64,000 nucleotides of DNA. It comes from Allacma fusca (taxonomy: Eukaryota > Arthropoda > Collembola > Symphypleona > Sminthuridae). The position numbers and the translations under genes were made by a program. The notes beneath the pieces are model-generated. The model searched no databases. It was given only the letters and a program-made list of their open reading frames with translations, and was not told the origin of the DNA. Below, piece after piece: positions 26,436 through 37,839 of this stretch. Position 1 is the stretch's first letter, and each line of letters starts with the position of its first letter. The stretch covers positions 46,045,632-46,109,631 of the forward strand of contig OX359246.1 of assembly GCA_947179485.1 (NCBI GenBank), read 5' to 3'.

Positions 26436-28417
26436 ATGAAGAGGAAGACCAGCCTTGTCCAGAGTCAGAATCAGAATGGTGGTCAGGGACAAGTAAAGAA
26501 GGCAAAGGTTAAGGTGGGTGTTGGAGGGAAGAGCAAAAAACCGGATGTGAAGAAAAAATCCAAGAAGAACAAGAATTTGAAGAAGACTGAGCGTCAGAAG
26601 ACGAGTGATGCATTTTATGTCGTACCTTGGATGGACAGGTAATTGAAAATAAAACTGAGGGAAAAAAAAGAATAAACTGTGTACCTTAACAAATTTGATG
26701 GTATAATTATGATTTTGCATTTACAATTTCAGTTCTAACTGGGACAGTATCTGCAAGGACTTCAAGGAGAAGAATTTCGAGAAAGTTATCGAAGAGATAA
26801 TAATCTGGCGTGAAAGGATCCCAGCCCTCCCTGTCGGAGCTGAGTCCACTTTGTTTCTACTGCAAGCGATCGTTTTTGATAAAGGAGACACAGCCGGGAC
26901 GAGTGAGGACCAGTCCCGGTCACTGTATTCCCTAGCTATTGTTCGGTACATGAACCATGTGAGTCACCTGGCAACCCAAGAGACTGGAGGGAATGCTCCG
27001 ATGTCAAGACTGGCCAACACTCTCAATGTCCCGGACTGGATTGTGGACTTGAGGCACGAAGTATCTCATGGATCAGCGCTACCATCATTGGATATCCTGC
27101 GATCAGCAAGTGATTTCATTTTGGAATGGCTGTCAAATAATTACTGGGCGTACTCCGAAGAGTCCCTCCAGGACTCGATTTTGACGAGAGGAGCCAGGAA
27201 GGGGAAGGATTCGGAGAGTAAGAAAGAGATGAAGGAGGAGGTGAGGGTGAGCACTAGCCAAGCGTTGTCGGTTTACATTGCGTCCAAGGTGTACAAGTTA
27301 CGGGGGTTGAAACGGATCACGGATCCAGGGATCACTCATAGCTTACCAGATCAACCTTCCTTTGTGACACCGAAGCAAGCCATAGGGATATGCAAGACTC
27401 AAGTAGCAAATTTGTTAACAGTGGATCCGGGAACTGTGACTGCGGTCTTTGCGCAAGAGATGATCCCGGATGAGGAGTTTATTCAGGGGTTAGCTTCCGT
27501 GCTGGAGGCGGAGGTTGAAGAAGTTTTTACTTGTGTGGAGAGGCTTTGGTGGCCTTTGGTGGAACTGATGAGACGACGGAGCAAAGTTCCTATGCTGTGC
27601 ACACTGATGGCAAAGCTTCTGGTTGAAAGGGATCTACTAACTAAGAATGGGAAACTTTTTGGGTCGCTGTGGTTGGAAAAATTGCTTAGTTGTTTAGAGG
27701 AGGAGGAGAGGAAGTACCCGCTTCGACTCAAAAAGATTTTAGTCATGCTTATGGGTTGTCCTGACCCGGTTTACGAAAAATTCTTTTCAAGGTTGGGCTT
27801 ACTGTGCTACTGCATTGTTGAGATTAATGAACTTGCTCGTAGTCATGGATTTTTAAAAATGGCTGAATCATCAAATTATTTATGTACTTGTGTCCTTTTT
27901 CACAGATTATTAAGGCTGCTGGAGAAAAACCTTGGTACTCACAAAGTAGAACAGCTGCAGGCCCTCTTTAATATCTGGACGAATGAGGACGGCGACATGG
28001 ACCGTGAGTCACAAGTTGAGAGCAGTGGATCTGGAGCTGATTTTTACTCAGTTGAGAATCTTACTCTCCAAGGTGCTTACAGTAGAGAAGAGAATGGACA
28101 TATTTTCCCTGATGTTGATTTCCTATCGGAAAGACCACTCCGATGTTGGCAGTTAGATTCACACGGTAATTCCCGCTTTGGTCCTTACTTCCAATCAGTA
28201 ATAATTATTTTATGATTGTTTCAGCGTGTACACTGTAATGTGTACTTTTATTTTAGTCGTATGGTATTTAGTTAATAATGCCTTACTAAATATTTATCAT
28301 TATAAACGTCTAATGATGGAATCCCTGACTGTAAAAATGAATGAATTAATTGTTACCGACACAGGGCAAAATTACTGGAGGAAAATACCTTTGGGCACGT
28401 TCGTGGGAGGAGTGTGA
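26436..28417 (+). CDS. LAS1L: LAS1-like protein, HEPN pre-rRNA (ITS2) endonuclease subunit
   Basis: Three exons: 26436-26638, 26733-28165, 28365-28417. They total 1689 nt, or 562 residues. The start at 26436 opens a Lys-rich N-terminal tail of about 60 residues that looks like a nucleolar signal; an upstream non-ATG frame was not used. From about residue 60 comes the Las1 domain: VVPWMDRSNWDSI, a block of helices, then WIVDLRHEVSHGSALPS. The sequence RHEVSH (about residues 175-180) is the R-x4-H catalytic motif of HEPN ribonucleases and is intact. The last exon ends with an NYWRKIPLGTF segment, like the C-terminal W..PLG region of animal Las1. In other eukaryotes Las1 pairs with the kinase Grc3/NOL9 to cut ITS2 during 60S maturation in the nucleolus. 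It converges with TECPR1, 0.9 kb away. Confidence 0.93.
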
Positions 28418-29336
28418 TGGTTACTTTTAAATATGCTTCCGCATAATGATTCATGTTTGTTCAAAAGTTTACTACGTGTATAAAAGGCAGAATATATATA
28501 TACCTTTAATTTGTTTCGTCGAGATGCTTGTATTGTTTTATTTGTATTCTCTATTTTGAGTAAATATTTTGTACATGGACAAACAAAGCTCAAAGCTGAA
28601 TGTATCTCTTACGGTCTAATTAACATTCGTACAAGTACCGGAGTACCAGGCTCAAAACTCAGAGATTAATTTAGGTACTTTGCAAATAATACGTGTTCCT
28701 GGAACAACATCGCCACTCCAGCCTCCAGGTATGAGCTAACGAATACTAAGAAAAAAGGCTGTTACACTACATTTAAGTAATGTATTAATGTATCATAAAT
28801 AATTCACACGAAACATTCAGAAACATATCACGGTAAGAGTTATCAGTGGAATTGAATTTCCAAAAAATTAGATACTATATAGTAAGTATCTTTAAAACAG
28901 GAATTTGCATAAGTTCCTCATAAAATAATATGTAACAGCCAACATTATGCCATGGCTAAAATTTGTGGGTATAATATAATGTACAAGGGACAGGTACACG
29001 GAGTTTTGTTAGTTTCATCCAATACATATGAGCTGTGAAAGAAAAGAAATTATGTTGTAGGAGATTAAAATGACTATTTTACAATAAATTGAGAATTCAC
29101 ATCCACTAGTGAAAATGTAGGAAACTTCAGACAAGATTCGACTTGGTTATAAATTGAGCAATATACAATGCGCTCACAATCATAAATGGACCAAAATGTT
29201 GCAACAGTACATCTTGTACACTTTTAAAAACGCTGGTCTTTGAACTTGGATTACAACTATAACCTATAACTATTAAAAAGAAGAGAAACGATTTCATCAA
29301 ATAACGGAAGTGTGTCTCTGGTGACAGTGATGTATT
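28418..29336. other. Shared 3' flank of two convergent genes
   Basis: LAS1L on the plus strand and TECPR1 on the minus strand end toward each other here. The stretch is AT-rich and should contain both 3' untranslated regions. No further gene or repeat is visible. Confidence 0.5.
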
Positions 29337-32300
29337 TTAGACATTTCGTCCGTAAGCTCCGGTGATAGAAAAATGTCTCCATGGACCTTCCGCCACAACT
29401 TCCCATCCAATGCCGTTAGGATTATTTGGAGAGATTCCCTTACGTTTTGCAATACTGCATTGGAAATGCTCTCCAGTTTTCAATAATGCCCAAATAGTTT
29501 CATCTGTACTCATGCTGACCTAATAATGAAGGTAATAATCTCAAAATAAAAAAATAAAACCACTGAAATATAACACATCGTCTACAAACAAAAATTGTAT
29601 ACCTGCAAAACTCCATCACAGACTTTAGCCCAATCTTTCCCTTCTGGGAAAAGAGGTTGAACGTCGGTCCGCCTGTAAAGAACGTTATTAGTTCCCACGG
29701 CCCAAATACCTGTGGGCCCAACTCGAATATGCTTAAGTGGAGCACTTCCAGGTCTGTCGAGCAACTGCCAATGATTCTGGTATCTAATGTACGCAAAACC
29801 GTCTTTGCCGATTGCCCAGATCCGTTGCTGATACCAGCTGGAAATACTTATCTAAAGAGAGAAGTACAATCACATTATTTACTGTAGTTATCAGAATAAA
29901 TAATAGACACATTATTTATTGTAGCTATCAGAATAAATAATAGACACATTATTTATTGTAGCTATCAGAATAAATAATAGACACATTATTTAGTATCCCA
30001 TCTTTCGCTAACAATAACATTTATATACAAAACAAAGAATTACAAATGGTTTTTGACTCGTAAGTGGTTCCCAGTGAGTCCCTGCAGGATTCTCTTTTGT
30101 GATGCCACATCTTACAACGGCATCTCCGTTCGGACATACCCCCAAAACTTCGTAATCACAATCATCATTCATCTGTAGAAAAATACATGATTAAACATAA
30201 AACTTAAAACCATATTCAAACTTTCTATAATATTACAAGCAATAAAAAATTGCCAAAAGTACTAAAAGTGTAAAAATTGGAGATTGTCCAAACGCACCCT
30301 CACAGACAAATCAATAAGTTTGAGATTTGGTACAACAACCCACGGTCCAGAGACTGAATGTTGGCCGATTCTTTTCCATCGTCTTCGCCTTACAAAATCA
30401 TTGAACCGCTTGCTGGAGTGGTATGACGCTGGGAAATCCATAGCATACTGCCACCCAAATTTGTCTACACCACCTTTTACTTCATAGTCAATTTCCCAAT
30501 CAGCAACCTGTTGAAAAGCAATTTTATACAAATATGGTTTTACAAAATAACAAACGAAGGACTCCGTTATTCCTATTATGTTAAACGTAACTGACCCAAG
30601 CCCATTTATTTGATGGAAGTTTTATAGAATCTTTTTCTAAAGGTATCCGACCAGTCTCATCAGACCATGGCGATCTGTCTGTTGGTAAGCCATGGGGTCC
30701 GAACCCTGTCAAAGGGTTCCATCGCTGATTCTCGTAAATTACATAGACTTGCTCGTCTGTGACGATATTATCATCTAAAAGTAAGCCATGCAGTAGATAA
30801 AATTAATTCTCGAAAGAACAATTTAAAATAACCCATTAAAATATTTCAACCTCAAAATTAAATCTAAAAAACTAAAAACATACAGTAATACATAACAAAT
30901 GCATAGAAACAAACGTGTGTGCTCTTAAAGAATTCAGTTTCAATAATAAAAGTATGACCCCGTACTGTCAGATTTCCGGTAGCCTTTTCCTCCAGTGTAG
31001 ACCCAAACATTCATATCTGCCCCCATGGCCCAAGTAACTCCATTGGCTGCCGAATCGACTTTCCAAAAGTGTCCAGGAACTGCAGTTGTAATAAATTCAA
31101 GATGCTTGACTTCCTCTGCCTTCGCAGGATTGTAACGCACTCCAACAACGTTTACATCACCGGCAACGACAAAACTAGTTATGTATTTGGGCAAAAATCG
31201 ATGCTTGTAGTAGAATATGAACTTATGCTTGCATGTGACCGTTGTGATGAACTGTGTGTCAGTACACGTAATCTGAATATTATAAGCTTGGCCAGGCTGA
31301 AAGGGGAAAACGCCATCCCGTTCTTCTTCCCCCCATTCCCCTTTGGAGTCTTTGCTATTTCGAACGACCAATTTGTCATTCAAGCGGGGATTGAAATGAA
31401 ACACGGAGGAGTCTCTGCTGTTCAAATTTACAGCAAATCGTTGTGCATCTGCTGCAATTACTATATCAACGACAACTTCGCTTCCTGGAAGAAAACCTTT
31501 CGGAAGAGGATGATGAAGCTTGATGTGAGGATTCTCTGCTTCGGTAATTATATCTCCACCGATGGGTGTGTCTGCAAGATTAATCATAACTCAGTTTGAG
31601 CACAAAATAACGCGCCGTCTTCAATATTCATTTTTATGAAACTAGTTTAAACGGTTAATAAATATCATAATGAAGTATGTACACCTACAAAATATCATTA
31701 CTTATCCAACAAAATATGGACTACGTATTTAATGCAGTTTAATGTCACATTTTCTTACCTGACATTTTAATCAACCCCGCCTCGTGAACTTCCCCGGCAG
31801 TAGTTGTTACCCAAACATTGCCCATATTCCACTCTTCACGAGGCTTAGATGAAAGGTCGGACAACAACAACCTCCACTCTTCCATATTGTGCTCATTTCT
31901 GATTTTCAGAAAAATCGATATTCATTAAAATAAGGTAATAAAAACCGCTCATACATAAATTGTATTAACACATACCAAAAAAATAACATAAAATACAGAA
32001 AAACATGATTACTTTAAGACAGTTTTCAATTAATTAGAGTCGAAAAATCTTACTCAAATTTGAATGACACAAAATCTGCAATTCCTGGTTCAATTGCGTT
32101 TCGAATGCGGATTGTAATAGTGTCGGATTTATCCCGCGAGAGCAATACACTGAGTACATCCGGCACTGCACACATCCAGATATGTTGCATTTTCTAAAGG
32201 ATTACAAAATAAAAATACTTTAGTGTCTGCGTAATTGTATTAGCACAATTACTTTAAACTAAATAATCTCTCCACGGAATCGCATTTTTTTTCTTTATGA

Positions 32301-35300
32301 TAAAGTCCATATCACTTTTTGGAATTTTTTAAGATATTTACTATCACAATCTGCATTCCAAAAGTATTTGACAATGCGTTTTAATGTTTGACGTAAGCAT
32401 AAAATATACCTTGTAAAAGACTAGAGTATCCCCATTATTAACTTCTAGCTCTCCCTTAGTCCAACATGTTCCCTTCTGATGTTGGAACATGCGAGCTTTC
32501 ATAGATTTGATCCAAGAGGATGACGAAGATTCCACAGCATTTGGATAAGCAAATTTGCTCCTTTCGCACTTACGGAATTGCAATCCTGTGAGGATCTCAT
32601 CACGCCATGGGCCAACTTCTAAGTCTGGTTCGGGCGCTGTTCTGGAAGTAAATCACAAAATACGACGATAAAATTAATTTTAAATGCATCACAAATGTAA
32701 GGCTACTGATTTGTATTTCATTTGCACACTCGGTAACGTACTTCAACGAGGATACACAACCCCCATCAATCCAGCAAAGATTAACGGGTCCACCGGAGTG
32801 ATCCCCACTGTCTCCTAAAGGACACCCTTGAGGAATGTCCGGCCGAATAGACAAGCACTCGTCAGAAGAGCCATGTTGCGACCCTCCATCTACTTGGTCC
32901 GAGCTTTGAGAGGACTCTGAAACTGACGAACAGACAGACTCCGCATCCCAGGCAATGCCACTGAAGGCTTCTTTCCAGCCTTGACCATGTAACTGATCGG
33001 CTGACACACCAAAGCGAGTATTCACTACGTTGTCTTCATTTGACAATGCCAACACAACCTATTAATTTCAAATAATTTACTGAAAGGAAAATAACTTAAT
33101 AAAACTGCAGGTGTATTTAATTCCGCAGTAACCCTATTATTTTTAGATGCTAAAATATATATGAATGTCAAAATTGCGTAATGATTGCATCATAGTCAAC
33201 GCCATAAAAATTTTGATCTCAAATTTTATCATTTAGGATAGCAAAATTCTTGAAGTTTGTATTTTTTCGGACAAAAATTGTAAAACGAATAAAGGTTTAC
33301 ACACCAAGTCTGTTTTGCTGACAGATATAGCTTTCATCCTACCAGGGATCTCCATCCATTCAAACGGTTCCAAAGTCTTCTTTGCTATAATCTTCTGCAG
33401 TTCCCCTTTCAACGACCAGCACTTCCGATCACGAGAGATTGCCCACAATGAATCTTTTCCGGCAGAGAGTTGGAAGATCCCTTCTGGAGGCCCGTTAACG
33501 GATATCCAATCAGTCCCAGCTAGATTTTGAGGTGTAATACCCACTCGAAATAAAATATTTCCCGTCCACGTGACTACAAACGGAGTCCCATTTGCAGCTA
33601 CAGTGATTTGGGCTGCGTCCTGAACTCCCTTAGTAACTGCTATGTGAGACCACTCTGAACCTTCTGGATTGTAGCGATTAACGGACTTCCGGTGGTACAC
33701 CTTACAATTAGTAAGTAACAATGACAGTAACTTAATAAATAAAATTATTTTTCGCATGAGTTTCTTTAAATCTAATGAATACACTTTTGCATATTTCTGC
33801 AACTACATAATGTATACATAATTATTTGCCACATATTAAAAGCAACTAAATTCATTCAAATTGAAAATGTTAGCGGACATACTTGACCATTAACAGTTAC
33901 GGCCCAGACACAGCTTATGTCCTGATGCGATGAGCCATAGCTACTGGCTCCAACGTCAATAAATGGATCCTGTACATTAAAAAAATACGCAACTTACTAA
34001 ATATACTGACTGTTAGAGTGAACTTGCTACACTGATTACATACAAAGACGGATACTATATAAATGCAGGAACCTTTGTGAAATCTTCATCAACTCCCGGA
34101 ACAGCATTCCACTTGTTCGTGGCAATGTATTCCCGAATGCGATACCACTTTCGTCTTCGAACACAAGATTTCCAGCCCTTCTCAGGTGAATAAGTTGCAG
34201 GAAAGTCCACTGCGTACGTCCAGCCCTGTAAAACAAGCACGGTACTCTACCTTACTTAAAACTTGCATCGCTACATTTATGTTCTTTTGACTCCCAAAAA
34301 TCAATAACATAAAACAGGGAAAAAAAGTAAATACAACTGAGAAATAAAATTAATGATTTACCTCCGGCTCGAGAATCTCACTCCCAAATGTATTCTCGAT
34401 TTGCCACTCTCCCTTCCAAATCCAAGCTTCAGACGGTATCTTGATCAAATCTTTCGCCCTGTTCGCAGTTCCTTCAGCATTTGAAAACTGATATCTATCC
34501 GTGGGCAACAAATTATCACAAAATCCACCGATCGGATTCCAGCGCTATTGTGAATAAAACCAAACAAAATACGCATTAGACAGAGAAAATAGTTACTACT
34601 GAGATGTTCATAAAACATATTTAATTACACAGACAACCACAGGTACCTAATTTCCTGCCAAAAAGTTACAACCAAAATACTGAGACAACAAAAACTACCA
34701 ACAGAAATATAAAGGTGTAGTCTGTACTTCAGTACACACTTAATTATTCAATGACGTTAACAAAGACAAAACCAAACCTAGCTCTACGACAGCCATATAT
34801 ACAGTACAGGGATAAAACATCAAAAGAGAGCAATGGTTCAATACATATTCAAAATGATATAATTCTCTCTCTCTCTTCACTCAGAAATATACAGACACAA
34901 CAAATTAGGAGAGAACACAAAACAATTTTGCATGACAAGAAAGGCCAAATACAAGAAAAAAAAATCAATAGTCGCGTTCTAAAGTTATCTCACAAACTCA
35001 CAAACAACCTACGTATGTACACAGCCGCAGGAAAATACAAAGTACAAGTAATAAACAAATTACAATTGCAAATTAATTTAATTTAAAAACATTTCATCAC
35101 CTGGTTCTCATACGTTTCTTCCCTCACACGAATAGGCACGTCGGGCCTCTGCAAGTAAACATAAATCTGGTGGTCACAGCTGATTCCCCACGAGGAATCA
35201 TGAAGGGCTGACAGTCTCTGCAAAATCACAACGTGTCCATAAGTACCCACAATAAAAATTACATCAAACCTTTCAAATAAAAAATTACAATTACCTACAC

Positions 35301-35643
35301 CCACCTACCTTTAATTATTACACTCATAAAAATCATTGAGCACACTAAACATACCCAGAGTCTCAAGTGTAACACAAAAAACACCTACATACATTGACAG
35401 ACTTCCCAAACAAAAAAAATCACAATTATCGTACTGTGACCTCTCTATCACATCTTTCAAATTCAATACAAAGAAATCATTCTCAACTCCAATCACTCCA
35501 TTCCTCACCTTAAATTCCACTCTACTTGGATTTGGCAAGGGTGTCCAACTAACTCTTCCTCCAGCGTTACTGCTCCCATTGACCATCCACACCTTCCCAT
35601 TGAGGTCAATCCCAAATATTGACGGCTCCTTCTCATGAGACAT
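29337..35643 (-). CDS. TECPR1: TECPR1 / Pex23-like tectonin beta-propeller protein with an inserted galectin domain
   Basis: Sixteen exons, minus strand: 35643-35509, 35217-35101, 34544-34362, 34225-34073, 33969-33883, 33700-33305, 33058-32742, 32641-32410, 32193-32054, 31898-31759, 31571-30966, 30774-30596, 30507-30298, 30172-30044, 29851-29603, 29519-29337. The sum is 3456 nt, or 1151 residues, near the vertebrate length of about 1165. Order: first TECPR repeat (VEFKRLSA); first DysF region with YENQRWNP and FVRRRKWYR (about 80-190); TECPR repeats (about 200-440); a PH-like region (about 475-633); a galectin domain (about 634-780); second DysF with YENQRWNPLTG, LPTDRSPWSD and FVRRRRWKR (about 850-965); final TECPR repeats. 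The galectin signature is complete: HFNPR, VVRN and WGEEER. TECPR1 works in autophagosome-lysosome fusion and in ATG8 conjugation at damaged lysosomes. The first coding exon is open upstream of the chosen Met to its acceptor, so a few more N-terminal residues are possible. Confidence 0.95.
29872..29993. repeat. 37-bp tandem repeat, about 3.3 copies, in a TECPR1 intron
   Basis: A 37-bp unit containing ACATTATTTATTGTAGC and TCAGAATAAATAATAG repeats with only a few mismatches, confined to the intron between the exons ending at 30044 and starting at 29851. The near-identity of the units suggests recent expansion. No regulatory role is evident. Confidence 0.85.
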
Positions 35644-37839
35644 TATTCTTTCTTGCGTTGACAAATCTCCCCAAGCAGAACTGCAAAAATTGAATAATTA
35701 TTATTCCAGTCACTTGACTCATACATAATCTCCAGGAGCTTTAACACAAAATCCCCTCTTATCTCCTATAATCTCCCTCCTACAAAAAAAAACACAGACT
35801 AACATCCAACATTATTTATTCCCCAGCACATCAATAACCCCACATTAAATGGCATATATGTACACAACTACAAAAAAAAATCCTCACCACATTGTCAAAA
35901 TCCTGACTCATAAACGCCTATACACAATATTTATTTCCTCCAACCTCTTAAAATCTACAAGAACGTTCGTACAAAATGCATCAACTGTATGTAAATTAAT
36001 GCTTCTTTGACAGTCTCTCTCCAAATCCCATGAAATAAGTACAAAATCTTTTAAACGAAAATAATATTATTGCAAAAATCCCCACAACAAACTATATATC
36101 GTCCCTTTCCCATGTGACTTATTATTATTCACTTTGTATTATTGTCACCAATAACTTTCTAATGAGACGTATTTCCATACAGTTCCCAATCAATAATACA
36201 ATCCAATGATTCATTATCATGCACTTATATAAGTAAATATAGGCTCCAGTTAGATTTTTATTATACGCGGAATTAAAACCACTCTGACAAGTGTGGAGCT
36301 TTGTTTTTGCACAGAGAGCTAATAATAATTATGTAATTACATATTGAGAGGATGCTGTGTGTGTAGTGAAACTATGCAAGGATTCAGTTACATTTATGTA
36401 ACTAACACGTTGACACCTTATCACTTAATTTGCCTCCCGCAGCAGCACACGTTACATACACACTTTGGCAGGGCCAGATCAAAATCCCATGGAAGGTACA
36501 TACATACTAATAGTAAGTAAGTACATACATTTTATGTAACAAGTGTATGAAGCCCTAACCTGCCCTTATGTCATTCATTCACCTGTCTTCATACGATCCT
36601 AAAACACAGAGGCTTAAGCAGAGCAGTGTTAAAATAAATCGTGTGATCGTGTGTGGGCTTTAGTAAATGGAGCGCTTGAAATAAACAGTGCCACTAGTGT
36701 TTATCTATTTATAAATTAGGAATTGGAACTTTGGAGCTGACATTATGTATAGTCCCTGTTTTTTTTGTATACAAGGTAAGTAATAATAATTTATAATGTG
36801 TTAATTAATTTTAATTATTATATCCAGTTGATCAAAGTTCAAATTCAAATTGTGTTATGAGATAGATTGACATATGTTTATGTTATGTAATTAATGTGAT
36901 ACACATTATTATTATTATGTGTGATAATAATAATGATTTAAATGATAGCTTTCCCTGTCACTAGACTCTTTCTCCTTTCCCTTTCTTTCAAATGACTTTC
37001 TTCCATAAGGCTTCAAAAAAAAGAGAGGAATATGGTCTTCCCGCGTGGGGACCATCTGAGGACTGATGCGGGAGATGCTGAAGAAAGTAAGGAGGTTTAA
37101 AATTCAAACTAGATTTTTATTGCTCTGGTTCTGGTTTTTTGGCTCTGACCCTGCACTGCACAGCGGGACTAAAAAAAATAAATAAATTGTACAATTATTA
37201 TTGCTGGGGATTGTCAAAATAGTAATTCACGGGGTGTAATTAATAAGGGAAATTATTGTAGTTTCTGTGGAGTTTATTTTTTTTGCTGAGGAGTGTTAGT
37301 ATATTTTAAAACTGTGGATTAAAGTCCTTGTGACCTGTGGTGACTTTTGACGGCCGAGGGAATATGAAAGTGAGCTAATGACAATGTGATTGGAATTTTT
37401 ATTCTTGGAAATGAATTCAATCTGACAATTTATTGTGTCTCCCGGAGTCAGTTATGTGGAGAAGTGGAGGGGGAGCTGAATTTGGATTGGTTTAGAAACA
37501 TTTAGTAAAGGTAAGATTTAAGGGACTGTGTTTTTAAATTATTACTTTAAAAAAATAATAATGAGTTTTGTGTAATATGGATACAGCTTTACTTTGACGA
37601 GTGAGTTTGCTATTGAGGATAGCTATGGGCATTAAGTTTAGGCAGTGGAGGTTGTTTTTGTTGAATGAGAATGTTGAGTTGGTGATGTAGGACTTTGTCG
37701 GAATAATGAATTTCTTTTTGTAATCTTTTCGAAAATGTTGCAAGGTGTTGTTTAAAGCATAGTGGTTTAATTAACTATTAACTTTAAACTATTTTTGATG
37801 TCAATATTAATTTAGTTTATTTTAGAAGAATCAGCCACA
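35644..37839. other. Divergent promoter region between TECPR1 and the first zinc-finger gene
   Basis: Both flanking genes are transcribed away from this 2.2 kb. A TECPR1 acceptor (TTTTTGCAG, just upstream of the start codon near 35685) implies a 5' untranslated exon farther right. A short frame at 36744 ending at a GTAAGT donor may be an untranslated first exon of the zinc-finger gene, whose coding exon has an acceptor near 37825. No other gene is seen. Confidence 0.45.

Noticed and set aside
26346..26720. 124-codon minus-strand frame
   Set aside because: Antisense to the Lys-rich first exon and first intron of the LAS1-like gene; a shadow of its composition.
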